Source: G965261475 sp965261475 [NCBI: bacterium]
GTDB lineage: Bacteria; SAR324; XYD2-FULL-50-16
Direction: 5' to 3'
Assembly (NCBI GenBank): GCA_965261475.1
Contig: OZ253454.1
Coordinates: forward strand, 806,001-870,000
DNA length: 64,000 nucleotides
The notes under the pieces are model-generated. The model was not told the DNA's origin and did no database searches. It saw only the letters and a program-made list of their open reading frames with translations. Below, piece by piece: positions 1 through 9,275 of this stretch. Within the stretch, counting starts at the first letter, position 1. The number at the start of each line of letters is the position of its first letter. Both the position numbers and the translations under genes were made by a program.

Positions 1-638
1 TCTGCATTCAGCAAAAACTCTTGTATCTGCGAAACTACTTCTTGTAATTCTTGGCGTATTTTTTGTAAATTAGTAAAAAAAATCTGCTCTTCTATAAAAT
101 CTATTTGCGCATTCAGCAAAGACAAAGCCCAAGTAATTTTTTCTTTAAAAAAAATAATTTTTTGATAAAGTTTGCCTTGTAAGTGCTCTATGCCTAGCTC
201 CAGACTAAATAAATTTTTAGCGTCAATAATTTGCCCGATAGCCTCTGCTCTAGTTAAATCTATTCTGCCATTTAAAAAAGCTCTTTTAGTAAACTCTCCT
301 GCTAGCGCCATCCTCAAGCCATTTTGTAAAAAAATTGCTAGCAATCTATTACAAACAGCAAAACCTCCGTGGGAGTGAATCTCTACTACATCCTCCCTAG
401 TATAACTTCTTGGAGCTTTCATCACCAATAGCAAGACTTCGTCTATTTTCTTTGTTTTATTTTCTATCCAACCGTGATAGACCCTGTGAGACTCAAAATC
501 TTTGATTGTTTTTTGCTGAGTAGTACGAAAAAATTGACGAGCTTGCAAAATAGCATTGTTACCACTAATTCTAATAATATTGACGCTTGCTCTACCTGTG
601 GCTGTAGCTAATCCTACAATGGTATCCTCAAAACTCAT
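1..638 (-). CDS. mnmE: tRNA uridine-5-carboxymethylaminomethyl modification GTPase MnmE (5' part, runs off window)
   Basis: The frame is open from ATG at 638 to the left edge (about 212 residues). The N-terminal tetrahydrofolate-binding domain is clear: DTIVGLATATGRASVNIIRI near residues 5-24, the EIHSHGG motif near residue 91, and AGEFTKRAFLNGRIDLTRAE around 118-137. The start of the helical domain follows (AQIDFIEEQ, matching the family's A-x-IDF-x-EE). The GTPase domain and the C-terminal Cys lie outside the window. In the family MnmE works with MnmG to modify the wobble uridine of several tRNAs in the cytoplasm. It lies 134 bp downstream of sucB on the same strand. The start was chosen because the family begins only a few residues before the DTIVAxAT motif. 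Confidence 0.93.
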   Translation of the reverse strand, partial: MSFEDTIVGLATATGRASVNIIRISGNNAILQARQFFRTTQQKTIKDFESHRVYHGWIENKTKKIDEVLLLVMKAPRSYTREDVVEIHSHGGFAVCNRLLAIFLQNGLRMALAGEFTKRAFLNGRIDLTRAEAIGQIIDAKNLFSLELGIEHLQGKLYQKIIFFKEKITWALSLLNAQIDFIEEQIFFTNLQKIRQELQEVVSQIQEFLLNA

Positions 639-772
639 AGATAAAACATCTATTCAATTAACAAAGCAGTTTTACTAAAGCTAGCGCTAAAAGGCTCATA
701 AAAACATCTATAGCACAAACTATTTTTATAAAGAGCTATTGATAAGATAAAATGGAAATAAATTTTTTAGTG

Positions 773-2722
773 CTAAATTCCAAGTAGCATACGCACAGGG
801 TTTTCTAAGTAGTTTTTGACCCTTACCAAAAAACTCACAGCATCTTTGCCATCAATTACTCTATGGTCGTAAGTTAGAGCTAAATACATTACACTAGCTA
901 CCTTGACTTCTCCAGCTATTACCACAGCTCTTGGTGTAATATTATGCATAGCTAAAATAGCACTTTGAGGCGGATTTAAAATAGGTGTAGAAAGCATAGA
1001 GCCAAACACACCTCCATTAGTAATAGTAAAAGTTCCACCTATCATCTCAGCTACTTGTATTTTGCCATCCCTAGCTTTTTTTGCTAAAATAAGAATCTCT
1101 TGCTCAATTTGTGCTATAGAGAGCTTGTTGGCATCACGCAACACAGGCACCATCAAACCTCTAGGTGCACTCACAGCAATTCCCATATCTACATAGTTAA
1201 AAAATGATTGCTCTGCCGATTCTAGATTGATTTGCGAATTAACATTAGGGAATTCTTTTAGAGCTAGACAACTAGCTTTCACAAAAAAAGCTAAAAACCC
1301 TAGTTTAATATTGTAAGCTCTAAAAAATAAATCTTTATATTCTTGTCTTGTTTGCAAAATAGCATCCATATTGACTTCGTTAAAAGTAGTTAGCATAGCA
1401 GTGCTTTGTTTGGCATAGTGTAGTTTTTCTGCTATTTTTTTTCTGATACTACTCATTTTTTTTATCTCTACTTTTCTTGTCTGTGTTAGTGTTTCTGTGA
1501 GACTGGGACTAAGTGTGCTACTGCTCAAGTTCTCCTCTACAGCGCTAGTCGCAAAAGGCTGTTTTACCTCTAGTTGTTTTTCTGGTGTTGGTGTTTCTGT
1601 GAGACTTGGACTAAGTGTGCTACTGCTCGCCTCCTCTACAACGCTAGCTACAAAAGGTTGCTCTATCTCTAGTTGTTTTTCTGGTGTTGGTGTTTCTGTG
1701 AGACTTGGACTAAGTGCGCGACTGCTCGCCTCCTCTACAACGCTAGCTACAAAAGGTTGCTCTATCTCTAGTTGTTTTTCTGGTGTTGGTGTTTCTGCGA
1801 GACTTGGACTAAGTGTGCTACTGCTCGCCTCCTCCTTGTCAGCGCTAGTTGCAAGAGCAAGATCTTTTTGTATCTTTTGAGACGCAAACTCCTTTGTTAT
1901 AGTAACTAATTGAGGAACTGTTTTAGATGCTTCTAACTCTGTTTTTGCAATCACTGTATCTTGATTGTCATCTACGCTTGAGTGTAGCTCTTTTGCTTTC
2001 GCTATTTCGGTTGTTGCCGCAGAAGTTGCTGGAGCTTGGTTTGGTATTTTTTCTTCTATGACCGCAGAAGTTGCTGGAGCTTGAGTTGGTATTTTTTCTT
2101 CTATGACCGCAGCAATATCACCTACACTAGCACTTGCTCCTTGCGGGAGCTTAATACTCAAAATACCAGTAATCTCTGCGTTGATTATAACATTGATTTT
2201 GGCACTTTTAAGCTCATAAATTTTTTCTCCTTTGAGCACAAAATCATCATTATTTTTGAACCACTGAACAATTTCAGCTTTTGTCATAGATTCTTCTAAA
2301 GAAGGAATAATTAGCTCAAAATACTTGCCTTTTTCTTGTTTAGTTGGCGTCTTTTCGTTTGTGTTTGTTATTGTAGGTGATTTTGGAGTTTGAGTATTTG
2401 AACTATTGTCTCCGCTCGTCATCTTATCATCCTGTGACTCTACTGCTAGTATTAGAGTGTCTTGCTCTCCTTGTTTGCTAGGCGGTGTTTGCTCCTCTAC
2501 TACAGCTATCACACTGCCAACCATTATAGTTTGACCCTCTAGCGCTTTTGTTTTTAAAATTCCAGCAATCGCAGATACAATATCTAGGCTAGCTTTTTCT
2601 GACTCTAGCTCACCAATGACTTCGTCTTTCTCTACTAAATCTCCATCTTTTTTATACCAACTAGCCAAAACTAGCTCGTTGATAGATTCCCCCGGACTAG
2701 GGGCTTTAATTTCAAATGACAT
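773..2722 (-). CDS. sucB: 2-oxoglutarate dehydrogenase E2 (dihydrolipoyl succinyltransferase), atypical linker
   Basis: E2 core of the 2-oxoglutarate dehydrogenase complex, which passes succinyl groups from lipoyl-lysine to CoA in the TCA cycle. Residues 2-76 form a lipoyl domain with Lys43 in ESEKAS. Residues about 133-208 form a second lipoyl-like domain that keeps the aligned Lys but reads ELKSAKIN instead of the usual ETDKV context. The catalytic domain fills about residues 415-649 and carries YDHRVIDG near 620. I find no peripheral subunit (E3)-binding domain and no GTGxxGRI-type motif. Instead, residues about 295-410 hold four 33-34-residue Pro/Thr/Ser/Glu-rich repeats (unit includes [20 protein letters not shown]). 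At 649 residues it is longer than typical SucB (about 400). It starts 19 nt after the sucA stop. I chose ATG at 2722 over the in-frame TTG at 2728. Two lipoyl domains could also suggest a pyruvate dehydrogenase E2, but the sucA neighbour argues for SucB. Confidence 0.88.
   Translation of the reverse strand: MSFEIKAPSPGESINELVLASWYKKDGDLVEKDEVIGELESEKASLDIVSAIAGILKTKALEGQTIMVGSVIAVVEEQTPPSKQGEQDTLILAVESQDDKMTSGDNSSNTQTPKSPTITNTNEKTPTKQEKGKYFELIIPSLEESMTKAEIVQWFKNNDDFVLKGEKIYELKSAKINVIINAEITGILSIKLPQGASASVGDIAAVIEEKIPTQAPATSAVIEEKIPNQAPATSAATTEIAKAKELHSSVDDNQDTVIAKTELEASKTVPQLVTITKEFASQKIQKDLALATSADKEEASSSTLSPSLAETPTPEKQLEIEQPFVASVVEEASSRALSPSLTETPTPEKQLEIEQPFVASVVEEASSSTLSPSLTETPTPEKQLEVKQPFATSAVEENLSSSTLSPSLTETLTQTRKVEIKKMSSIRKKIAEKLHYAKQSTAMLTTFNEVNMDAILQTRQEYKDLFFRAYNIKLGFLAFFVKASCLALKEFPNVNSQINLESAEQSFFNYVDMGIAVSAPRGLMVPVLRDANKLSIAQIEQEILILAKKARDGKIQVAEMIGGTFTITNGGVFGSMLSTPILNPPQSAILAMHNITPRAVVIAGEVKVASVMYLALTYDHRVIDGKDAVSFLVRVKNYLENPVRMLLGI
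1490..1840 (-). repeat. Four tandem ~99-bp repeats inside sucB
   Basis: The anchor GAGACT recurs at 1499, 1601, 1700 and 1799, giving periods of 102, 99 and 99 bp. Every period is a multiple of three, so the repeats encode 33- or 34-residue units. The units are rich in Pro, Thr, Ser and Glu and occupy the place where an E3-binding domain would be expected. Copies two to four are nearly identical, which suggests recent expansion. Confidence 0.9.
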
Positions 2723-2741
2723 AATCAATATTATTTTAAAT

Positions 2742-5498
2742 TTAAGTAAAACATTCTTCTACTAACTGTTTTTGGTTATTTTTGTGTATTTCGGTAAAAC
2801 CCGTAGCAGTAGCACTGCTTCTCTTACGAGAGATAACTTCTATTTGAAATTCTTCGTATAGATGAGATATAATATAGTACCAAGCCCCCATATTTTTAGG
2901 TTCTTCTTGCACCCAAACAAACTTTTTAGCATTAGCATATTTAGATTTTATTTGCGATAAAATATCTCTTCTCAAAGGGTAAAGCTGCTCTATGCGTACA
3001 ATAGCTATGTGCTCCACATTATTTTGCTCTTGGTATTCCAACAAATCGTAGTAAATTTTGCCACTACAAAACAAAATTTTTGCTACTTTTGCTATCTCAA
3101 CTTTTTGATCATCTATAATTTCTAGGAATTTTGTTCCCTCCCTAAGTTCTGCTGTAGTGCTAATACATTTAGGATGTCTCAGCATACTTTTTGGCGTAAA
3201 AATTATTGCTGGTTTTCTAAATTTTCTAATCATCTGCCTCCTTAAAAAATGAAACAGATTAGCGGGAGTAGTACAATTCGCAACTACCATGTTTTCTTCC
3301 GCACAAAGCTGCAAAAATCTTTCAATTTTAGCAGAAGAATGCTCAGGTCCTTGCCCCTCATAGCCGTGTGGTAACATCAAAACTAGCCCATGCATTCTTT
3401 GCCATTTACTTTCTGCAGCCGAAATAAATTGATCAATAATTATTTGTGCCCCGTTACTAAAATCTCCAAACTGTGCTTCCCAGATTGTCAGAGTCTGAGG
3501 AGATGCCATAGCATAGCCGTACTCATAACCTAGAACCCCGTATTCAGAAAGCAAAGAATTGATTATTTCAAAATTACCTTGATTGCGGCAAATCTTTTTA
3601 AGAGGTGTATAAATAATATCCTCTTCGTCTTCTGGTGTAATATTTTCTGATTCTACTAGTAAAGTAGCATGCCTATGAGAAAAAGTACCTCGTTGCACAT
3701 CTTGTCCGCTAACACGAACATTAAAACCTTCTTTTAACAAAGTTGCCCACGCTAATTGCTCTCCTAACGCCCAATCAATATTTTTTTTTGTGAAAAATAA
3801 TTTATTCCTATCTGCATAAATTTTTGTTATTTTAGAAAAAAATTGACACTCCAAAGGTAGTACAGTGATAGCTCTGGTTACCTCGTCTAAAATAGCTTGC
3901 GTACAGCCTGTTTCTACAGAAGTATAAACTTCGTTTTTTGCTGGTAACTTCATACCTCTCCAGTCTCCTGCAAAAAAAGAATTCAGCTGTCCATGTTTCA
4001 TTTGTTTGGATTTTTCAAAATTTTTATCCAATAACAAACGAAAATCTTTGTTAATTTTTTCTAGGTAACCTGCTTCAATAACGCCTTCTTGCAAAAGTTT
4101 CTTGCCATAAATTTCTTTCACATCCAAATGTTTACCAATTTTTTGATAAAGTTTTGGTTGCGTAAAACGAGGGTCATCTCCCTCGTTGTGTCCGTGTTTA
4201 CGATAACTAATAATATCAATATAGACATCTCTTTCAAATTTCTGCCGAAACTCTAGTGCCAGTTTGATAGTATGTACTACCGCTTCTATATCATCTCCAT
4301 TGACATGAAAAACAGGAGATTTTGTAACTTTGGCAATGTCAGTGCAATAGGTGCTAGTACGCGCGTCTTTATAACTAGTAGTAAACCCTATTTGATTGTT
4401 TAGAACTACGTGGATTGTACCTCCTGTCTTATAACCATTCAATTCTGACATTTGAGCTACCTCGTAAATAATACCTTGCCCCGCAATAGAAGCATCTCCG
4501 TGAATTAAAATAGGAGCAATTCTCTGATAATTTTTACCATATCTATCTCTTATTTTAGCCCCTACAATGCCCTCTACTACAGGGTTAATAGCCTCTAAAT
4601 GAGAAGGATTGGGGGGCATACTCAGGTGCACTTGTTGTCCAAGATTAGTATATTTATCAGAAGAAAACCCCATATGATATTTAACATCTCCTCCAAAAAC
4701 TTCCTGCGCATTTTCGTCATAGGTCTTGCCAGCAAACTCTGAAAAAATAACATCAAAATTTTTTCCCATAATATTTGCTAGCACATTCAATCTACCTCTA
4801 TGAGCCATACCTAGTACAAACTCCCTTATTCCTAGTTTTGCACCTACTTCTACAATGCTTTGTAATGCAGGAATGATAGATTCGCTGCCTTCTAAAGAAA
4901 ATCTTTTTTGACCTACAAACTTAGAGTGCATATACTTCTCAAATACCACTGCCTCGTTAATTTGATGCAAAATACGAATTTTTTGCTCTTTTGTAAATAA
5001 AGGTTGATTTTGATTTTTTTCTATTTTAGCGGTCAACCAATCAATAATTATAGGATTGCGAATAAAAGAAAATTCGGAGCCGATACTACCGCAATAAGTT
5101 TTTTCTAAATATCTAGTTATTTGTCTTAGAGTTGCGTTGCCTATATTAAACCATTTACCAGCATTAAAACAAACATCCAAATCTTCCTCGTTGAGATGAA
5201 ATCTTTCTAGGGTAATAGAAGGCGAAACTTTATTCCTTTTTCTTACCGGAGAAATATCTGCAAATAAATGCCCTCTAATGCGGTAAGCTGAAATCATATT
5301 AAGAATATTAACTTCTTTGCGAATTTTATCTGTAAACCCAGTATTCGTATTATTAGACGGTGCAACTGTGCTCTCTACTTTATTCGTTTGAGCAAATTCG
5401 TAGCCTCGAAAAAAATTTTTCCAGCTGTCTTCTACATTATTAGCATCTAACAAGTATTTTTGATATTCTTGCTCTACAGTCTCTAAATCTATATTCAT
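2742..5498 (-). CDS. sucA: 2-oxoglutarate dehydrogenase E1 component
   Basis: Thiamine-diphosphate-dependent decarboxylase that opens the 2-oxoglutarate dehydrogenase reaction and transfers a succinyl group to the E2 lipoyl arm. It is 918 residues, close to the usual length. Visible family motifs include [78 protein letters not shown] and, near the C-terminus, [20 protein letters not shown] and [10 protein letters not shown]. The wording of these motifs is closest in my memory to Bacteroidota SucA. The short N-terminal E2-contacting segment is present ([20 protein letters not shown]). It is transcribed just upstream of sucB and probably forms an operon with it. The ATG at 5498 has no Shine-Dalgarno; the leader reads TTTAAAATACA. 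Confidence 0.97.
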   Translation of the reverse strand: MNIDLETVEQEYQKYLLDANNVEDSWKNFFRGYEFAQTNKVESTVAPSNNTNTGFTDKIRKEVNILNMISAYRIRGHLFADISPVRKRNKVSPSITLERFHLNEEDLDVCFNAGKWFNIGNATLRQITRYLEKTYCGSIGSEFSFIRNPIIIDWLTAKIEKNQNQPLFTKEQKIRILHQINEAVVFEKYMHSKFVGQKRFSLEGSESIIPALQSIVEVGAKLGIREFVLGMAHRGRLNVLANIMGKNFDVIFSEFAGKTYDENAQEVFGGDVKYHMGFSSDKYTNLGQQVHLSMPPNPSHLEAINPVVEGIVGAKIRDRYGKNYQRIAPILIHGDASIAGQGIIYEVAQMSELNGYKTGGTIHVVLNNQIGFTTSYKDARTSTYCTDIAKVTKSPVFHVNGDDIEAVVHTIKLALEFRQKFERDVYIDIISYRKHGHNEGDDPRFTQPKLYQKIGKHLDVKEIYGKKLLQEGVIEAGYLEKINKDFRLLLDKNFEKSKQMKHGQLNSFFAGDWRGMKLPAKNEVYTSVETGCTQAILDEVTRAITVLPLECQFFSKITKIYADRNKLFFTKKNIDWALGEQLAWATLLKEGFNVRVSGQDVQRGTFSHRHATLLVESENITPEDEEDIIYTPLKKICRNQGNFEIINSLLSEYGVLGYEYGYAMASPQTLTIWEAQFGDFSNGAQIIIDQFISAAESKWQRMHGLVLMLPHGYEGQGPEHSSAKIERFLQLCAEENMVVANCTTPANLFHFLRRQMIRKFRKPAIIFTPKSMLRHPKCISTTAELREGTKFLEIIDDQKVEIAKVAKILFCSGKIYYDLLEYQEQNNVEHIAIVRIEQLYPLRRDILSQIKSKYANAKKFVWVQEEPKNMGAWYYIISHLYEEFQIEVISRKRSSATATGFTEIHKNNQKQLVEECFT

Positions 5499-5509
5499 TG
5501 TATTTTAAA

Positions 5510-5632
5510 CTAAATATTTTTAACTAATATAAATATGATACCTAAAAACATTACTACTGCTATAAAATGGATAGGGCTAAAAATCAACAAACATAATAAT
5601 GCTATAAAAATTATGAACCCTACTAAACACAT
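5510..5632 (-). CDS. Possible 40-residue hydrophobic membrane peptide upstream of sucA
   Basis: A 40-codon frame runs from ATG at 5632 to TAG at 5510-5512, ending 11 nt before the sucA start. The peptide is almost entirely hydrophobic, with two likely membrane segments (MCLVGFIIFIALLCLLIFSP, then HFIAVVMFLGIIFILV) and a C-terminal KNI. I recognise no family. Its position directly ahead of sucA could mean co-transcription. AT-rich DNA readily yields hydrophobic chance frames, however, and no Shine-Dalgarno helps. Treat it as a candidate only. Confidence 0.3.
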   Translation of the reverse strand: MCLVGFIIFIALLCLLIFSPIHFIAVVMFLGIIFILVKNI

Positions 5633-5710
5633 AAAAAATTGTAGATTAAATTAAAAGCTATATTATTTTACCATACATCTTGTTGTTAAGCTCAAATAAT
5701 ATTGTTACTA

Positions 5711-5815
5711 TCAATTTTCAATTCTCCATTATCCATTATCCATTCTCAATTATCCATTCTCAATTCTCAATTCTCAATTATCCATTCTCAATTCTCAATT
5801 ATCAATTTTCAATTA
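5711..5815. repeat. Degenerate heptamer tandem repeat, 15 units
   Basis: Fifteen consecutive 7-nt units fit TCMATTH (variants TCAATTA, TCAATTC, TCAATTT, TCCATTA, TCCATTC) with no slippage. They lie between the end of ftsL and the small ORF upstream of sucA. Similar heptamer arrays are known as short tandemly repeated repetitive sequences in cyanobacteria and others. The only plus-strand frame across them simply translates the repeat, so I do not call a gene. Apart from this array and the small ORF I see nothing in 5499-5837. Confidence 0.9.
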
Positions 5816-5837
5816 TATTAGTATTTAAAATAAAAAT

Positions 5838-6194
5838 TTATCTGCTCTGCTTAATATATTCTACTTGTATCATTTGCTCTCTTTTTGCAGGATAAAAATT
5901 ATACTTCTCTGCTGCTACCTTTTCTAAAACTTCATTACTCGTGAGTTTTCTAATTTGTAATTGCAAAGGTAGTGTGCTCTCATCTAATTTTCTATTTTCT
6001 TTGACCTGCTGATAAATTGTTTTCTCTAAATCTTTATAGCGAATATTTTGAAAAATAAGCAAAAATATAGCACAAAAAAGAAAGAGTACTTGAAAGAAAA
6101 AATAAAGAGGTATAAAAAATTGAGTTTTTCTCCGCTTCAAAGATTGATTGTCAAAATAATTGTAGTTTTGTAAATTGTTGTTATAATCTCTCAT
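5838..6194 (-). CDS. ftsL: FtsL-like septum formation / cell-division protein
   Basis: A 118-residue bitopic protein with a polar, Asn/Tyr-rich cytoplasmic N-terminus, one membrane segment at about residues 28-48 (IPLYFFFQVLFLFCAIFLLI), and an extracytoplasmic stretch likely to form a coiled coil (about 50-85). It ends with LTSNEVLEKVAAEKYNFYPA and a following REQMI, which resembles the FtsL C-terminal pattern of a weak helix then a small residue-Pro-x-x-x-Gln. FtsL acts with FtsB and FtsQ in the divisome. Position directly after rsmH is the classic dcw-cluster context and is the strongest argument, since FtsL is poorly conserved. I chose ATG at 6194 over TTG at 6197; it starts 8 nt after the rsmH stop. 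Confidence 0.75.
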   Translation of the reverse strand: MRDYNNNLQNYNYFDNQSLKRRKTQFFIPLYFFFQVLFLFCAIFLLIFQNIRYKDLEKTIYQQVKENRKLDESTLPLQLQIRKLTSNEVLEKVAAEKYNFYPAKREQMIQVEYIKQSR

Positions 6195-6202
6195 CAATCG
6201 TT

Positions 6203-7123
6203 TTATAATTTTTCTATAACCCTCAGTTTTGCACTACGAGCACGAGGGTTGCTGTTAACTTCTTTGGCACTCGGGGTTATTGGTTTTTTCGTTAAATTTT
6301 TTGCTACAGGCTGAGGAAAAATCTGAGGAAACGGGAATGGTGTCCTAGAGGGAGGTTGACACCAATTTTGAAAGCACCTTTTTACAATTCTATCTTCTAG
6401 AGAATGAAAAGAAATAATTGCCAATCTACCAGTAGCAGTCAAAATATCTAAAACTACAGATAACATTTTTTCTAGGAGCTCTAGCTCTTGGTTAACCTCA
6501 ATGCGTATTGCCTGAAAAATCTTTGTCGCAGGATGTATGTTTCTTTTGCCTTTCTTGTAAAAAGCAAATTTTGCAATAAAATTACCTAATTCAAGGCTAG
6601 TTTCAAAAAATTTTTTTTGCCTAGCTAGTAATATTTTTTTAACAAAAAACCTAGCACGGGCTTCCTCTCCATAATCAAAAAAAATTTTCTCTAGCTCTTT
6701 TTGAGAATATAAATTCACTACTTCATAGGCACTTAGCTCTTGTGTAATATCCATTCTCATATCTAATTTACCATCTTTTGCAAAAGAAAAACCTCTTTGA
6801 GCTTGATCTAACTGTAAAGAGCATACACCTAAATCTGTAAAAATAAAATCAAACTTTTTGTTTTGGCTTCTCCACCTGCTAACTTGCGAGTAAAAATCAT
6901 TTTTAAAAAAAAAAATTTTTTCTTTAGCAAAATCTAGTTTTTGCTTGCTATACATAATTGCTTGCTCGTCCCTATCCACTCCATAAATGGTCGCTAAAGA
7001 ATTATTTTGCAAAAAAAATGCGCTATGTCCCCCTAGTCCTAGTGTTAAATCCGCTACAAATAAATCAGAATTTTTACAAAAACTACAAACTTCCTTTGCT
7101 AGTACTGGAATATGCTCAATCAA
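6203..7123 (-). CDS. rsmH: 16S rRNA (cytosine-1402-N4) methyltransferase RsmH
   Basis: SAM-dependent methyltransferase acting on C1402 of 16S rRNA. At 306 residues it matches the family length. Motifs seen: the N-terminal HIPVLAKEV, the SAM-binding DLTLGLGGHS at about 25-34, the acidic motif VDRDEQA near 50-56, DFIFTDLGVCSLQLDQAQRG near 90-110 and IISFHSLEDRIVK near 237-249. The C-terminus has the usual NPRARSAKLRV. The start is TTG at 7123; no ATG lies near enough to keep the invariant HIPVL motif, and the TTG follows the lgt stop codon without a gap, so translational coupling is likely. Confidence 0.96.
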   Translation of the reverse strand: MIEHIPVLAKEVCSFCKNSDLFVADLTLGLGGHSAFFLQNNSLATIYGVDRDEQAIMYSKQKLDFAKEKIFFFKNDFYSQVSRWRSQNKKFDFIFTDLGVCSLQLDQAQRGFSFAKDGKLDMRMDITQELSAYEVVNLYSQKELEKIFFDYGEEARARFFVKKILLARQKKFFETSLELGNFIAKFAFYKKGKRNIHPATKIFQAIRIEVNQELELLEKMLSVVLDILTATGRLAIISFHSLEDRIVKRCFQNWCQPPSRTPFPFPQIFPQPVAKNLTKKPITPSAKEVNSNPRARSAKLRVIEKL

Positions 7124-7915
7124 TTATTTAATAAAAACAAGGTTATCTCTAGTATAAAGTTTGTTTTGATAGATCAAAGCACCAGCTACAATCACGCTAA
7201 TCAAAGCAAATAAATGCGGAGCACGAATACTCGCAAAATAAAGGTCATCTGCACGAAAATTAGTTACGATAGCACGCACGATACCGTAAATTATAAAATA
7301 GCAAGCGCTCAAAAAACCTGCACGAAACTTTTTTTTACGCAGAAAAAATAAAAATACAAAACCAAAGAGATTTAAAATTAGCTCATAAAGCATCACAGGA
7401 TGCGTAGCTAAATTAGGAAACTCTGTTGTAGCTGGTCCATAGCGAAAAACAATGCCCCAGGGCAAATCTGTTGGAACTCCGTGAGCATCTCCATTCATAA
7501 AATTACCAAACCTACCAAAAGCTTGACCTAGAAGAATATAGGGAGCTGCTAAATCCGTCATAGCAAAGAGCGAAACATTATGTCTGCGACAAGCTAGCTT
7601 GGCAAAAATTATACCTCCAAGCAGCCCCCCATGTATTGCCAAACCGCCGTGCCATATAGCAAAAGGCTCATACCAAGGCGTTTGACTAGCAAAATAATAG
7701 CTAGTATTAAATAATACATAGTATATTCTACCACCAAGCACTCCTCCCACAAAACTCAAAATCATTATATTTTCTAAGTTTTCAGGAGATAACTTATAAG
7801 AAGTTTGAGCTAAATCTCTTTTAGCAAAGACGAGCATCGCTATCAAAGCTAGTGCGTACATCAAGCCGTAGTAGCGAAGCTGAATAAATCCTAAGTCAAA
7901 AAGTATAGGGCTCAT
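7124..7915 (-). CDS. lgt: Prolipoprotein diacylglyceryl transferase Lgt
   Basis: Inner-membrane enzyme that transfers diacylglycerol from phosphatidylglycerol to the lipobox cysteine of preprolipoproteins. The 263-residue protein has about seven hydrophobic segments. It shows the family features RYYGLMYALA near the N-terminus, GGRIYYVLFN at about 57-66, WHGGLAIHGGLLGG near 88-101 and the Lgt signature GRFGNFMNGDAHG near 133-145. It is the first gene of the lgt-rsmH-ftsL cluster. Its presence matters here because all ten K-family proteins in this window have lipoboxes and would be its substrates. The ATG at 7915 has only an A/T-rich leader. Confidence 0.95.
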   Translation of the reverse strand: MSPILFDLGFIQLRYYGLMYALALIAMLVFAKRDLAQTSYKLSPENLENIMILSFVGGVLGGRIYYVLFNTSYYFASQTPWYEPFAIWHGGLAIHGGLLGGIIFAKLACRRHNVSLFAMTDLAAPYILLGQAFGRFGNFMNGDAHGVPTDLPWGIVFRYGPATTEFPNLATHPVMLYELILNLFGFVFLFFLRKKKFRAGFLSACYFIIYGIVRAIVTNFRADDLYFASIRAPHLFALISVIVAGALIYQNKLYTRDNLVFIK

Positions 7916-8005
7916 AGAAAAATATCAAAATTAAACTCATCAGTGATAATCTAAAACAAAATGCTTATCCAAGCAACTTGCAATATAAAAACTATAGAAT
8001 AAATT

Positions 8006-9001
8006 CTATACAGATGCTACCTCAGCTTGCAAAGATGTTACGCACACCATATACACAATTTCTAATAACTCGCAACCCCTAGAAAGATCATTAAATGGTT
8101 GAGTAAGCCCTTGTAAAATAGGACCTATAACTTGTGCGTTGCCAATTCTTTGAATAAGCTTATAGCCTATATTACCAGAATTTAAATCAGGAAAAATTAG
8201 CAAATTAGCATTACCTCGAATTGGACTCATCGGAGCCTTAATCTTAGCAATTTTTGGTATAATTGCCGTATCTAACTGTAATTCTCCATCAATAATCAAC
8301 GCAGGATTTAATGCTCTCATTTGTATGGTTGCTTCTACCATTTTTTTTGTTAGTTTATGCTCAGCACTACCTTTAGTAGAAAAACTCAGCATAGCAACCT
8401 TGGCATCAACGCCGCACAAATGCTTCAAAGTGTTAATCGAGCTAGTGGTTATTTGTACGAGTTGTCTAAGATTGGGGTTAGCATTAACCGCACAATCTGC
8501 CAGTCCTAACAAACCCTTTTCGCCAAGATCACTAGGTAGAAAGGCTAAAAACATACCAGATATAATAGTATCTGTACTAATTTTTGGAATATAATGCAAA
8601 GCTGCCCTAATCACTTCACTAGAGTTATGATAAGCGCCACTTACCATTCCTTGTACCTGCTTGTGCCTTAAACTCAAAGCGCCATAACAAAGAGGGTTTT
8701 GGAGTTGTTTGAGCGCTTCTTCTTCACTAATTCCTTCCCTTAAGCTCATACCTAACTCAGCAAGCTCTGCTAATTTCACTTTTTCTTGAGGGTCAATAAC
8801 TTCTATCTCTCCTAGTTTTAAGCCTAAACTACGCAATTTTATAGCAATTTGTTTTTCGTCTCCTAGCAAGACAATTTTTGCTAATCCTTCTTTTTGACAA
8901 ATACTCGCTGCTCGTAAAACTCGCTCATCTCCTGATTCTGGTAGTAAGATTTTTTTACAATGATTTTTTGCTCTTTGTTTGATGCTTTCTAAAAAATTCA
9001 T
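8006..9001 (-). CDS. pta: Phosphate acetyltransferase (short form)
   Basis: Converts acetyl-CoA and phosphate to acetyl-phosphate, normally in partnership with acetate kinase, which is not in the window. The 331-residue length matches the catalytic-domain-only class. Family features: KKILLPESGDERVLRAASIC at about 17-36, the CYGALSLRHKQVQGMVSGAY block at about 104-123 followed by HNSSEVIRAAL, MLSFSTKGSA near 203-212 and the C-terminal NVQ-like GNAQVIGPILQGLTQPFNDL followed by SRG. A phosphate butyryltransferase role is less likely given these motifs. The ATG at 9001 is divergent from K1; the 274-bp gap holds the K1 leader. Confidence 0.93.
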   Translation of the reverse strand: MNFLESIKQRAKNHCKKILLPESGDERVLRAASICQKEGLAKIVLLGDEKQIAIKLRSLGLKLGEIEVIDPQEKVKLAELAELGMSLREGISEEEALKQLQNPLCYGALSLRHKQVQGMVSGAYHNSSEVIRAALHYIPKISTDTIISGMFLAFLPSDLGEKGLLGLADCAVNANPNLRQLVQITTSSINTLKHLCGVDAKVAMLSFSTKGSAEHKLTKKMVEATIQMRALNPALIIDGELQLDTAIIPKIAKIKAPMSPIRGNANLLIFPDLNSGNIGYKLIQRIGNAQVIGPILQGLTQPFNDLSRGCELLEIVYMVCVTSLQAEVASV

Positions 9002-9184
9002 TACAAAATAAGAAATTCGCTCAGCTAAATTATTGTAGCAGAAAGCAAAACAAGATAGTTTGAGTTACTCTAAGAGCTAACATTCGCTTCATGCTACTAC
9101 AAAAGAAAAAAAATAAAAACAATTTTTATACATAACATAGCCTACAAAAAAAAATATATGATACTCAGGTCAAATCAACACTAG

Positions 9185-9275
9185 CCCTGACAATCAAACA
9201 TAAAACTTGTATTTTTCTTTTTTTTACTCTAGTATTACTATATTACCATGCAAATTTACCTCTACCCTATCAATT
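9185..9275 (+). promoter_or_regulatory. Conserved K-family upstream leader (K1)
   Basis: This 91-bp block starts with CCCTGACAATCAAACATAAA, continues with CTTGTATTTTTC and a T-run, then a TATATTACCA region, and ends CTATCAATT at the ATG. Similar blocks sit directly before all ten K genes. The conservation stops at the gene start, so a shared promoter and 5' leader is the simplest reading. A -10 element at TATATT or TACTAT is possible, but the spacing to any -35 is not convincing. Confidence 0.55.

Noticed and set aside
5680-5895. 71-residue plus-strand frame between ftsL and sucA
   Set aside because: Most of it is the translation of the heptamer repeat, and it overlaps ftsL on the other strand.
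9207-9275. N-terminal extension of K1 upstream of ATG 9276
   Set aside because: The extension lies in the conserved leader and would place 23 extra residues before a signal peptide that matches the other nine genes.
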